Under the pieces are notes generated by a model that did not search any database, was not told the DNA's origin, and saw only the letters and a program-made list of their open reading frames with translations. A DNA stretch of 37,310 nt, from the NCBI GenBank assembly GCA_021323775.1, contig JAJPKK010000259.1, positions 1-37,310 on the forward strand. The letters run 5' to 3'. The stretch comes from Hyphomicrobiales bacterium. Its GTDB lineage: Bacteria; Pseudomonadota; Alphaproteobacteria; Rhizobiales; Xanthobacteraceae. This document shows, piece by piece, positions 8,825-16,803 of this stretch. The position numbers and the translations under genes were made by a program. How positions within the stretch are numbered: the stretch's first letter is position 1; each line of letters opens with the position of its first letter.

Positions 8825-9772
8825 ATGAGCGCGGGCGCCCCTGCGCATGCGACCGTCATTACGGTGGACGGACCGGCGGAGGCCGCAGTCGGCGCTGAGT
8901 TCGCGCTGACCGTTGTGGCGTCGTGCCCGGCCGGGTGCGACCTCTCTGGCGTTCCGCTTGAGGTAACAGGGCCGGATAACGCTGGCGCGACGGTCAAGCT
9001 GCCCTCTTCTCCTTTCCCACAAGGGGGAGGGGAGACGCCGGCGCGGCGCATCGCCCTCAAAGCGCCGCTGCAGCCCGGCGAATACGTGTGGCGCGTCTCC
9101 TGTGCGGCTCACGAGAGTGCCGGTTGGCATCATGGCGCAGGCCAGCTCCGGGTGCCGGTTCGGATTCGCCCGCACGAAACGAGTCTTGCCGTGTGGGCGA
9201 TCCCGTCGCCGGTGGTCACCGGCCGTCCATTCGCCATCAAGGTCGGAGCGAAATCCGCCGCCGGCTGCAATCTTGCGGGCGCTCAGATCGAGGTGTGCAA
9301 TCCCGCGGGCATGGTGCTGGCGAGCGGCGTTCTCGGCGACACGCCGTGGCCCGGCACCAGCGCGTTGTATTGGACGGAACTCAGCTTGATTGCGCCGGCC
9401 GAGGCGGGGATGTTTTCGTGGTCGGTCAAGTTCGCTCCCACCGATCTCGCGCTTGCGCACGAGGGCTCCTCATCCCGGTTCAGCATCGTAATCGTCGACC
9501 CGCCCGAGCACAGGCTGACCGTCAAGGTCGTCGAACAATTGACTGCGTTGCCGGTGGCAGACGCGCAAGTGCGGCTCGGCGCCTATCGGGCGGCAACTGG
9601 CAGCTCCGGCTTTGCGGAACTCATGGCGCCGAAAGGCGCCTACGATCTTCATGTCTGGAAGTCCGGCTACGAGGCGCCAAAAACCACGATCACCATCGAC
9701 GCGGATGTCGCCGTCGAGGTTGTGGTCGCGCCGCTGCCGGAGGAAGATCCGGATGCCGAGTGGCTGATGTGA
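8825..9772 (+). CDS. Ig-like two-repeat protein with a carboxypeptidase-regulatory-like tail
   Basis: The 315-aa product has two similar beta-rich repeats, about residues 8-115 and 120-225. Each carries the signature AGC-(D/N)-L-(S/A)-G-(V/A)-x-(L/I)-EV and a later PGEYVWRV or AGMFSWSV strand. A third domain (about 230-300) has RLTVKVVEQLTALPVADAQVRLG and YDLHVWKSGYE, typical of carboxypeptidase-regulatory or CNA-B-like folds. No signal peptide is visible, so its location is unclear; it may act next to the exported flavoprotein encoded just upstream. Residues about 59-71 (LPSSPFPQGGGET) come from a REP-like repeat inserted in frame. Function unknown; the gene call is firm because of the repeats and the operon context. 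Confidence 0.8.
   Translation: MSAGAPAHATVITVDGPAEAAVGAEFALTVVASCPAGCDLSGVPLEVTGPDNAGATVKLPSSPFPQGGGETPARRIALKAPLQPGEYVWRVSCAAHESAGWHHGAGQLRVPVRIRPHETSLAVWAIPSPVVTGRPFAIKVGAKSAAGCNLAGAQIEVCNPAGMVLASGVLGDTPWPGTSALYWTELSLIAPAEAGMFSWSVKFAPTDLALAHEGSSSRFSIVIVDPPEHRLTVKVVEQLTALPVADAQVRLGAYRAATGSSGFAELMAPKGAYDLHVWKSGYEAPKTTITIDADVAVEVVVAPLPEEDPDAEWLM
8999..9036. repeat. REP-like element carried in frame inside a coding region
   Basis: The sequence CTCTTCTCCTTTCCC-ACAA-GGGGGAGGGGAG is a partial inverted repeat. It belongs to the CCTTTCCC...GGGGAGGGG type dispersed between genes in Hyphomicrobiales. It interrupts the first Ig-like repeat where the second repeat has no matching segment, and it keeps the reading frame. 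Confidence 0.6.
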
Positions 9773-9775
9773 CTC

Positions 9776-9930
9776 GCAGGGGCCGTGGGTCTTTCGGCCG
9801 TAGGGCGGGCACTCGTCGGCAAGCTCAGAGCGAAGCGCGCCCACCCGCCCTCGAAACGCCGCGCCGAGGGGTGGTGGGCGCACTCCTGAGCTTGTCGAAG
9901 GGGCGCCTTTGCCCACCCACGAGTTCATTC
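9776..9930. repeat. Dispersed 'GGGCGCACTCCTGAGCTTGTCG' type repeat between convergent genes
   Basis: This tail-to-tail gap contains GTGGGCGCACTCCTGAGCTTGTCGAA and GCGCCTTTGCCCACC. Related copies occur at 18985-19085 and, inverted, at 21915-22045 (TTCGACAAGCTCAGAAGCGCG). All pair a GTGGGC end with a GCCCAC end. I read it as a family of intergenic repeats of unknown function; no coding sequence is supported here. Confidence 0.55.
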
Positions 9931-9933
9931 CAT

Positions 9934-11760
9934 TTAATGCGCATCGATGAGGCCGGAATCGATCATGCGGCGGTGGAACGCCAGGATGGCCCCACGCGGT
10001 TCGCAAGTGTAGTAGCGGCCGTTGCAGGCATTGAGCAGTCTCTGCCTCTCGCGAAAGGAATCCGACAGCGGCAATCGTGCGGCATTGAGAATGACGAGCG
10101 GCAGATAGGGCACATCCAAAGTCTCAACAGCGGGCAACGCCGGCGGCTGGTAGTTGACGCCGTCGACCGCGTAGTAGGTGATGAAGCCGGGAGACTCGGG
10201 CGGCAACGATATGTCCTCGGCATCGAGCTTGTTGTTCAATCCCAGCAGGGTGCGGGTTGCGATCGGATGGTGATCGCCGTATTGCACGATCAGAAACCGC
10301 TCGCCCGGAAACCGCCGCGCAATCTCGCGGAGCATGTCGTCGTAGTCGATGCGGGCCATGGCAAGCCGCCGCAGGTATTCGTTCATTTCGGGATCGGTGC
10401 CTGGGCCGCCTCCCGGCACGTTGACCTCCGGCATATAGGGGGAGTCATAGGGGCTGTGGGTGGCCATCGTGAAGATCATTGTGAAGAGCGGCTGCCGGGA
10501 ATTTTGGAGGTGCCGAGCCATCTCGTCGAGCGCGTTGCCGAAGTAGAACCGGTCGCGCTCGTTATCGGTTTTGGCGGCCTGGTCCTCCGCATCGAAGATT
10601 TCCTTCAAGCCGACCGACGCATAGAATTTGCCGTTCGACACGAAATTGCGCATGAGCGGATAGAACACCACGGTCCGATAACCGCAGCGCAGCAGCGTCT
10701 CCGGCAAGGTATCGCGCAATTTGCCGGCCATGAGCGGCTGCACGAATTGGCTCATGCCGCCAAAGGATCTGGTGGACAGACCCGTCAGGACCGAGAACTC
10801 GGTGAGCCATGACGCCCCGCCATAGGTTTCGACCCGCAGGCGGTGCTCCTTGCCGTCATGGGAGGCGAACAGGCGGTCGAGGCCATGGTCATACAGGAGC
10901 GTCGGAAAATGACCGGGCGGCACCAGCGATTCCTGATGAATAAGGATGATGTGCGGAGGCTTTGTCGTGGGGACGCACTCGGTCGGCACGGCAAAATGAG
11001 GGCCTGGCGCGGAGGAAGCGGCCTCGATCAACTGGCCGCGCCACAACGTTTCAATCGTCTCCGCCCAGGATGAATAGAATGAAGATATGTGGCGCCCGTT
11101 CCAGTAATATTGCATGTGCCGGCGCTCTCCCTTGACGAACGCGGCGCCCACCGACACGAGCGCGAGCAGCACCGCCGCCACAAAGACGCCTCGCCGATCC
11201 ACCCGTTTGGTATCGAAGCGGTAAGCGAGCGCGGCTGCTATTGCGGTCGCCGCCAATGCAGCGATGAGGGCGATCACGTCAGCTCGAAAATTCCGCCACA
11301 GAAAGGCGATCGTCGGCCGTGAACTCAGGTAAAAGACGATGTCATAGGCATGGAATGCCATATCCATGGCCTGGTGCTTCGCCCAGGCCACAGTGGCAAC
11401 GATGCCAATAATGGCGTTGACCAGGACAGAGGCCACCAGCACACGGCGAAACACCAGCATCAGGCACGCCGCCAATGTCAGCGTGATCGATGAAACAAAA
11501 AACAGGTTGGCGGCTCCGCCCTCATACTTCCAGAAATAGTCCACCGTCGGAAGTGTAAAAAGGGCCGCGACGGTACAGATGAGGCCACGGCTCAGGGTGC
11601 CGTCGGGTGCAAACAGCAAGCGCGCCGGGTCGCGCCGCCATTCGCTTGCGCGCGCCCACAGGCCGTCCGCGACCCGGTCTGCAATCTCTGCCCCTTGGGA
11701 GGAAGCCGCCTTCGCTGCCTCGCGGCCCCCGTGACTCATCGTCTCACAACCCCACGCCAT
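9934..11760 (-). CDS. Membrane sulfatase-fold phosphoglycerol transferase (LtaS/OpgB-like)
   Basis: 608 aa. The N-terminal part has about five hydrophobic segments (residues about 55-220: LICTVAALFTLPTVDYF, LFFVSSITLTLAACLMLVF, LVNAIIGIVATVAWA, ALIAALAATAIAAALAY, GVFVAAVLLALVSVGAAF). A large periplasmic sulfatase-fold domain follows. It shows IILIHQES (metal-binding Glu region), TEFSVLTGLSTRSFGG (nucleophile region, probably a Thr), MIFTMATHSPYDSPY and IVQYGDHHP (metal-binding Asp-His). Family members move phosphoglycerol or phosphoethanolamine from lipids to glycans. An ATG at 11739 is an alternative start; neither has a strong ribosome binding site. It is divergent from dgkA, which would recycle its diacylglycerol product. 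Confidence 0.88.
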   Translation of the reverse strand: MAWGCETMSHGGREAAKAASSQGAEIADRVADGLWARASEWRRDPARLLFAPDGTLSRGLICTVAALFTLPTVDYFWKYEGGAANLFFVSSITLTLAACLMLVFRRVLVASVLVNAIIGIVATVAWAKHQAMDMAFHAYDIVFYLSSRPTIAFLWRNFRADVIALIAALAATAIAAALAYRFDTKRVDRRGVFVAAVLLALVSVGAAFVKGERRHMQYYWNGRHISSFYSSWAETIETLWRGQLIEAASSAPGPHFAVPTECVPTTKPPHIILIHQESLVPPGHFPTLLYDHGLDRLFASHDGKEHRLRVETYGGASWLTEFSVLTGLSTRSFGGMSQFVQPLMAGKLRDTLPETLLRCGYRTVVFYPLMRNFVSNGKFYASVGLKEIFDAEDQAAKTDNERDRFYFGNALDEMARHLQNSRQPLFTMIFTMATHSPYDSPYMPEVNVPGGGPGTDPEMNEYLRRLAMARIDYDDMLREIARRFPGERFLIVQYGDHHPIATRTLLGLNNKLDAEDISLPPESPGFITYYAVDGVNYQPPALPAVETLDVPYLPLVILNAARLPLSDSFRERQRLLNACNGRYYTCEPRGAILAFHRRMIDSGLIDAH

Positions 11761-11891
11761 GCATGACAGAAATATGACATAGAGAGATATTCGCCGGCAA
11801 GCCGGTCGGTGGCGGGCCCTCCTGTCTGCGCCCCCGCGCGGGGCGGGGTCGGGCTTACGGTGGCCGCCAAGTTGAATCGCCGGGGTGTTCG

Positions 11892-12245
11892 ATGGATCGA
11901 TGGTTGCGGGCCACCGTGAATTCGTGGAATGGGCTTATTGCGGCGACCCGCAGCGAGCAGGCGTTTCGTCAGGAGCTGGCGGCACTTGCGTTCGCGGTGC
12001 CGCTCGCTTTTGTGATCACGCCGGACGCCTGGAAGCGGGTCGCGCTGATCGCCGTGCTCTTGCTTCTCGTCGTTGTCGAATTGCTTAATACCGCAATCGA
12101 AAAACTCGCGGATCACGTCGCTCCGACCCTCCATCCGGGCATTGGCCGGATCAAGGACATGGGCTCTGCCGCGGTTGGTGTCGCGCTTCTTCTCGCTGCC
12201 GCGATCTGGCTGGTTGCCATCGGCGAACGCCTGGCCATTCTGTAA
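11892..12245 (+). CDS. dgkA: Diacylglycerol kinase
   Basis: Small integral-membrane kinase that phosphorylates diacylglycerol to phosphatidate with ATP. The 117-aa length is typical. The N-terminus RATVNSWNGLIAATRSEQAFRQE and the catalytic segment VVELLNTAIEKLADH are family hallmarks; the Glu and Asn of ELLNTAIE bind metal and ATP. Three membrane segments are visible (about residues 30-47, 50-66 and 93-112). The ATG at 11892 is favoured over the one 7 bases earlier because MDRWLRAT matches the family and keeps the frame. It is divergent from the phosphoglycerol-transferase-like gene, which fits a lipid-recycling role. Confidence 0.96.
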   Translation: MDRWLRATVNSWNGLIAATRSEQAFRQELAALAFAVPLAFVITPDAWKRVALIAVLLLLVVVELLNTAIEKLADHVAPTLHPGIGRIKDMGSAAVGVALLLAAAIWLVAIGERLAIL

Positions 12246-12249
12246 TGTC

Positions 12250-12463
12250 GATGTAGGGGGACGGTACCTTGGTCGTCAGCTTGCGGGGCGGCTGAGACCG
12301 TAGCGCGAAGCGGGGCGAAGGGTCGCCCCATTGGCGCTGACTTAGCGGCAGCGGCGACCGGAGAATGAAATCGGAGGAAGATGCAGGGCCGCATTGAGTG
12401 CTTGGGCGCCGAAAAGCATGGGCTGCTTGCTCTACCCAGGCGATCAATGCGGCCCTGCATCTT
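12250..12463. repeat. Intergenic element with GGGGACGGTACC and a long hairpin
   Basis: Downstream of dgkA lies GTAGGGGGACGGTACCTTGG, a phrase seen in dispersed bacterial intergenic elements. A GGGGCGAAGGGTCGCCCC hairpin (about 12312-12329) follows. Then comes a long perfect inverted repeat: the 20-bp arm at 12378-12397 pairs with 12444-12463, and the stem continues inside as GCTTGGG/CCCAGGC (12400-12406 with 12435-12441). The total is about 27 pairs. It looks like a non-autonomous element or a structured RNA. No transposase is nearby. Confidence 0.6.
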
Positions 12464-12562
12464 GCAGGCCGTCGAGTCAAGATGTTTCGCAAGCTGAAAT
12501 CCTGGCATATGATGATCGCGGCCAATTCTGGCGTTCGCCGGAGCCATCTCAAGGAGAACCTC

Positions 12563-13453
12563 ATGACCCATGCGAACGGCATCAGATCGGCGTTGCGGCG
12601 CTCCACCGCGGCGGGCTCCGTGATTCTCGGCCTCCTTGCCGCGAGCGCATTGGCGACGGCGGCAGCAGAACCAAACAAGACCATTCCCCAATTTGCTTCG
12701 GCCGAGTTCGGCTGGCAGACCAACGTGGCGGATTGGCGCGATCCGCCGCCGGGGCATGGCCACGGACCGATCAAGCCCGATCCCGCCCATCCCTTCACCA
12801 GCAATGCCGAGGCGGCGCGCACCGGCACTCAACCGACGAAGCGTATCGGCAATGCGAAGGACCCGGTGCTCAAGCCCTGGGCCGCGGCGCTGATGCAGGC
12901 ATCGAACGACGCAGCGCTGGCGAACGAGATGGCGATACCGTTCGCAGCTCAGGCCCGCTGTTATCCGGGCGGCGTCCCGGGTCAACTGCTCTATCCGTTC
13001 GAGCCGCTTTATTTCATCCAAACTCCCAAGGAGGTCTGGATGATGTGGCAGCGCGACCATATGGTGCGCCGCATCTTTCTCACCGACCAGCATTCGGAGC
13101 ATATCACGCCGTCGTGGTTCGGCGAGTCGATCGGCCATTACGAGGACGGCAACACGCTGGTCGTCGATACTGTCGGCCTCTCCACCAAGAACAGCTACAT
13201 CGATAATTTTCGCACGCCGCACAGCGAAAAGCTGCATGTCGTCGAGCGCTTCACCATCGAGCCCGGCGGCAAGAACATGACCGCGCTGGTGACGGTCGAG
13301 GACCCCGACGCGTTCAACGAACCGCTCACCATGATGCAACGCTGGTTCAAGGTGGACGGTCCGATAAAGGAGACGGTCTGCTCCGAGAACAATGGAGATT
13401 TTTTCAACCAGGGCCTGTTCCCGATCCCCGAGGCTTCGAAGCCGGACTTTTGA
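12563..13453 (+). CDS. Secreted protein of unknown function
   Basis: The 296-aa product has an N-terminal signal peptide (about residues 1-35, basic start then SVILGLLAASALATAAAE). The start at 12563 follows AAGGAGAACCTC; the frame extends further upstream through the intergenic hairpin but without family-like sequence. The mature part has YFIQTPKEVWMMWQ, DHMVRRIFLTDQHSEH, PSWFGESIGHYEDGNTLVVDTVG and an ending with ETVCSENNGDF. I recall this pattern from a large paralogous family of periplasmic proteins in Bradyrhizobium relatives and Sphingomonads, for which I know no function. Monocistronic. Confidence 0.8.
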   Translation: MTHANGIRSALRRSTAAGSVILGLLAASALATAAAEPNKTIPQFASAEFGWQTNVADWRDPPPGHGHGPIKPDPAHPFTSNAEAARTGTQPTKRIGNAKDPVLKPWAAALMQASNDAALANEMAIPFAAQARCYPGGVPGQLLYPFEPLYFIQTPKEVWMMWQRDHMVRRIFLTDQHSEHITPSWFGESIGHYEDGNTLVVDTVGLSTKNSYIDNFRTPHSEKLHVVERFTIEPGGKNMTALVTVEDPDAFNEPLTMMQRWFKVDGPIKETVCSENNGDFFNQGLFPIPEASKPDF

Positions 13454-13560
13454 TCGCATGATAACGTGCCCGGTGGCCGCGTCCGCTATGCCTCAGATCG
13501 CTGCCGAGCGGTTGCGAACCTGCGATGATGTGAAGGGCCACGAACGGGCAGGTCACCGTG

Positions 13561-14079
13561 ATGAGAGTCGTACCGGAAATCAGACCTGCTCTGCCACATG
13601 ACGCTGGGGCAATCAGCCGCGTGATCCTCCGCGCTCTGCACGAAACGAATGGACGCGATTACCCTCCGCACGTCATAGCTTCGGTTGCTGAGAACTTTTC
13701 GCCCGAGAAGGTCGCGGCACTGCACGGCTGACAACACGACCGGCTTACGTAGCTGTTGTCGATGGTGCGGTCGTTGGCGCGGCGAGCCTGAACGGCAGCG
13801 TGATTCGCAGCATTTATGTCGATCCCGCTCATCAAGGCAAAGGCATCGGCGCGCAGCTTATGGACGTCTCGGAGGGTCTCGCTCGCGAGCAATCCGTGGC
13901 CATCCCTTTGCGTGCCGTCGTCCATTACGGCGGAGGGCTTTTATCAAAGGCGCGGCTTTGTCTCCATTCGTGACGAATTCCACGGGGACCAGCGAACCAT
14001 CGTTATGCAAAAAGACCATCGGCAGCGCATCACGACCGCCGCTATCGGAGGCAAGTTCGGAGATGCGGGCGAGCGATAG
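13561..14079 (+). pseudogene. GNAT-family N-acetyltransferase broken by two compensating frameshifts
   Basis: Three pieces in different frames make one GNAT protein. Frame one from ATG 13561 gives MRVVPEIRPALPHDAGAISR to a TGA at 13729. The third frame then gives YVAVVDGAVVGAASLNGS and IRSIYVDPAHQGKGIGAQLM, the acetyl-CoA-binding motif A (Q-G-K-G-I-G). From about 13915 the first frame resumes with PSSITAEGFYQRRGFVSIRDEFHG, the C-terminal GNAT motif B, and ends at 14079. AGGTCACC before 13561 is a plausible ribosome binding site. Either the gene is dead or there are two base errors in the assembly. It directly precedes the vapBC-type pair. Confidence 0.75.
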
Positions 14080-14109
14080 CGGCCGGTTGCAACGCCCGCG
14101 TATTGATGG

Positions 14110-14127
14110 CATGATGGCGCCATCATG
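14110..14127. promoter_or_regulatory. Perfect palindrome overlapping the antitoxin start codon: candidate autoregulatory operator
   Basis: CATGATGGCGCCATCATG is an 18-bp perfect palindrome whose right arm contains the antitoxin ATG at 14125. Toxin-antitoxin operons of the ribbon-helix-helix class are usually repressed by their own antitoxin binding such sites. There is no Shine-Dalgarno sequence between it and the start. The operator role is inference from position and symmetry. Confidence 0.6.
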
Positions 14128-14433
14128 AACGCAAGAACTCAAATTACCATGGATGCGGAGCTGCAGCGGCGTGCGCATGCCAAAGCGGCTGAGCTCGGGC
14201 TTTCTTTTGCCGAATATGTGCGTCGCCTGGTCGCGCGTGATCTCGGTGAGCCAAGGCGCAACACGCATATCTCGCTCGTATTTGATCTTGGCGCGTCGCG
14301 CGAACCGACCGACATCGCGCGTGACAAGGACCAAATGCTAGGGGAAGCCATGTGGGCCGAGCACGTGCGCAAGACCGCGCGCAAAAGCAGCCGGCCGCAC
14401 CGGCGCGCCCGATCCGCTGCGGTTCGTCGTTGA
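14125..14433 (+). CDS. Antitoxin, ribbon-helix-helix type (VapB-like)
   Basis: The 102-aa product has an N-terminal strand-helix-helix (RTQITMDAELQRRAHAKAAELGLSFAEYVRRLVARDL) typical of ribbon-helix-helix DNA-binding antitoxins. A toxin-binding tail (DIARDKDQMLGEAMW) and a basic end follow. It would neutralise the PIN-domain toxin encoded next and repress the operon through the palindrome at its start. The stop overlaps the toxin's TTG start (TTGA), so the pair is translationally coupled. The start at 14125 fits the motif; no ribosome binding site is visible, which suggests a leaderless or very short 5' end. Confidence 0.85.
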   Translation: MNARTQITMDAELQRRAHAKAAELGLSFAEYVRRLVARDLGEPRRNTHISLVFDLGASREPTDIARDKDQMLGEAMWAEHVRKTARKSSRPHRRARSAAVRR

Positions 14434-14843
14434 GCGTCTTCGTCGATACTTCGGTATGGTTCGGAGCCGCCAACGTCCGCGACCGGCAAAATGCGCGTGC
14501 GAAGAAAATCCTAACCGAACTCGTTGCACCGGTACTAACGGATCATGTCCTGGTCGAAACCTGGACCTTGCTGAATGCCCGCGTGCACCGGAAAGCGGCC
14601 GAGCAGTTCTGGCTGGCCATGCGGCGCGGCGCCGCGCAATTGGAGAAAGTGCTAGCTGCGGATCTCGATGCGGCCTGGACCATCGGCGAAGCGTTCCCAG
14701 ACCAGGGCTTCTCGATCGTGGATCGCACGAGCTTCGCTGTGATGGAGCGCCTGGGTCTCGTGCGCGCGGCAAGCTTCGACGACCACTTTGCGATCTATCG
14801 CTTTGGGCGTAACCGCGATCGCGCATTCGAAATTTTGCGGTGA
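14430..14843 (+). CDS. PIN-domain ribonuclease toxin (VapC-like)
   Basis: The 137-aa product is the usual VapC size. It starts at TTG within the TTGA overlap with the antitoxin stop; the longer open frame upstream lies wholly inside the antitoxin gene and is not family-like. The acidic active-site residues are in place: D6 in FVDTSVWF, E in LVETWTLLNAR, D in SIVDRTSFAVMERLG, and D in SFDDHFAIYRFG near the end. PIN toxins cut tRNA or rRNA when freed from the antitoxin. The target cannot be told from the sequence. Confidence 0.9.
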   Translation: MSVFVDTSVWFGAANVRDRQNARAKKILTELVAPVLTDHVLVETWTLLNARVHRKAAEQFWLAMRRGAAQLEKVLAADLDAAWTIGEAFPDQGFSIVDRTSFAVMERLGLVRAASFDDHFAIYRFGRNRDRAFEILR

Positions 14844-14868
14844 GCAGCGCTCGTTGAATTTTACTGGA

Positions 14869-16722
14869 CTAACCCCTTGCCAGCGGCGCGGTGGCGGCGG
14901 CGAGCCACGCCCGCGTGTCGGCAGAAACCAGCGGCATCAGCGTCTCTCGCACCTCGGCGTGATAGGCATCGAGCCAGTCGATTTCTTCCGGCGTCATGAG
15001 CTGGCGGTCGATCAGCCGGCGGTCGATCGGCGCGAGGCTCAGGGTTTCAAAGCGGTTGACAGGCTTCTCTCCACCCTCGACTGCCGGCGCCTCAGCCACC
15101 AGCACCAGATTTTCGATGCGGATGCCGTAGTGCCCCGCTTTGTAGTAGCCCGGCTCGTTGGAAAGGATCATTCCCCGCTTCAGCGCCTCGGTGCCGAGCT
15201 TGGCGATGCGGGCGGGACCCTCGTGCACCGAGAGATAGCTGCCGACACCGTGGCCCGTGCCGTGGTCGAAATCGAGCCCCGCCGCCCACAGATAGGTGCG
15301 CGCGAAGCTATCGAGCTGCGATCCGGAGACCCCGTCGGGGAAAACCGCGCGCGCGATCGCGATATGCCCTTTGAGCACGCGGGTGAAACGGTCGCACATC
15401 TCAGGGCTCGCATCGCCGACAATCACGGTGCGGGTGATGTCGGTGGTGCCGTCCTCGTACTGCGCGCCGGAGTCGATGAGAAACAGCTCGCCGGGCGCGA
15501 TCTTGCGGTTGCTCTTGCGGGTGACGCGGTAGTGCACGATGGCGCCGTTCGGGCCAGCGCCCGAAATGGTCGGGAACGAAACATCGCGCAGCAGCCCGGT
15601 GTCGCGGCGGAAGGTCTCGAGCGCCTCGACGGCGTCGATTTCCGTGAGGTCGCCGCCGGGCGCCAGGCAATCGAACCAGGCGAGGAAGTTTGTGACGGCG
15701 GCGCCGTCCCGGCGATGGGCGGCGCGGCTGCCGGCGATCTCCGTTTCGTTCTTCACCGCCTTCATGACGGCGATCGGATCTGATCCGCGCACAACCTTGC
15801 CGCCGTTGGCCGTGATCGCCTGCGCGATGGCGTGGGCTGCGGTGGCCTGATCGAGCCGGACCACAAGGTGCTCGGCGCCGAGCGCAGCCAGGTCCTGCGC
15901 AAAAACATCTTCCGATCTGATGTCGGCCAGCCCCGCGAGCGCGCCGCGCGCGGCGTCAGTCAGCTTGCTCTCATCGACGTAAAGGCGCGCAGCGTCTGCG
16001 CGGATGACGGCGAAAGCGAGCGGCAGCGGCGTGTGGGACACATCGGCGCCGCGAATGTTGAACGTCCAGGCGACCGCGTGCGGATCGGAGACCACAAGCG
16101 CATCGGCGTTGAGCTTCGCGATCTCGGCGCGAATGCGTTGGAGCTTCTGCGCCGCAGGCTCGCCGGCGAATTTCAGGTCATGCGGCACGATCGCGCCGTG
16201 GGGCGGCGGCGGGCGATTGCGGCAGGCCGCATCGATCGGGTTGGGCTCGGTGGCCACCAGGATCGCGCCGATGTTGGAGCAGGCCCTGGCGAGCCGCTCG
16301 GCCCCCTCAGCCGTGTGCAGCCAGGGATCGAATCCGAGCTTCTGCCCGGCCTTGAGGTTGGATTCGATCCAGGCGGTCGGCGGCTTTTCGACGAGATGCT
16401 CGATGGCGAACAGCTTGGGGTCGGTCTGGTCGCGGGCCTGGAGCGTATAGCGGCCGTCGACGAACAGCGCTGCATGATCGGCGAGGATGATGGCAGCGCC
16501 CGCCGATCCCGTGAAGCCGGTGACCCACGCAAGCCGCTCCTCGCTCGGCGGCAGGTATTCGTCCTGGTGGCGGTCGGCGTGGGGGACCACGAATCCGTCA
16601 AGCCCGCGACGCGCCAGCTCCGCGCGCAGCGCCGCGAGTCGGGAAGCCGACTCTGAGGTCTCTGCGGGATCGTCGAAGGTCTGAAACTCAGCGTGGAAGT
16701 TTTTCGCGATGTTTCCGTTCAT
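14869..16722 (-). CDS. pepP: Xaa-Pro aminopeptidase (aminopeptidase P, M24B)
   Basis: The 617-aa cytoplasmic metallopeptidase removes an N-terminal residue that is followed by proline. It has the three-domain layout of the long (XPNPEP1-like) form, with two creatinase-N-like domains (about residues 25-160 and 190-330). The catalytic pita-bread domain (about 340-560) shows the metal ligands in LIDSGAQYEDGTTDITRT (two Asp), GTGHGVG (His), ILSNEPGYY (Glu) and IRIENLVLV (Glu). The C-terminal extra domain (RRLIDRQLMTPEEIDWLDAYH) fits the long form. It follows prmA by 81 bases on the same strand and is likely co-transcribed. Confidence 0.95.
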   Translation of the reverse strand: MNGNIAKNFHAEFQTFDDPAETSESASRLAALRAELARRGLDGFVVPHADRHQDEYLPPSEERLAWVTGFTGSAGAAIILADHAALFVDGRYTLQARDQTDPKLFAIEHLVEKPPTAWIESNLKAGQKLGFDPWLHTAEGAERLARACSNIGAILVATEPNPIDAACRNRPPPPHGAIVPHDLKFAGEPAAQKLQRIRAEIAKLNADALVVSDPHAVAWTFNIRGADVSHTPLPLAFAVIRADAARLYVDESKLTDAARGALAGLADIRSEDVFAQDLAALGAEHLVVRLDQATAAHAIAQAITANGGKVVRGSDPIAVMKAVKNETEIAGSRAAHRRDGAAVTNFLAWFDCLAPGGDLTEIDAVEALETFRRDTGLLRDVSFPTISGAGPNGAIVHYRVTRKSNRKIAPGELFLIDSGAQYEDGTTDITRTVIVGDASPEMCDRFTRVLKGHIAIARAVFPDGVSGSQLDSFARTYLWAAGLDFDHGTGHGVGSYLSVHEGPARIAKLGTEALKRGMILSNEPGYYKAGHYGIRIENLVLVAEAPAVEGGEKPVNRFETLSLAPIDRRLIDRQLMTPEEIDWLDAYHAEVRETLMPLVSADTRAWLAAATAPLARG

Positions 16723-16803
16723 GATCGTATCTTAGCGTCATTTGCCGAGGCCTCACAATTTTCGTCGCGCCTGTGGGGTTGGGCAAAGGCGCGCGAGGCA
16801 AAT

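Noticed and set aside
12113-13459. 448-codon minus-strand open frame opposite dgkA and the secreted protein gene
   Set aside because: Antisense shadow spanning an intergenic hairpin; no family match.
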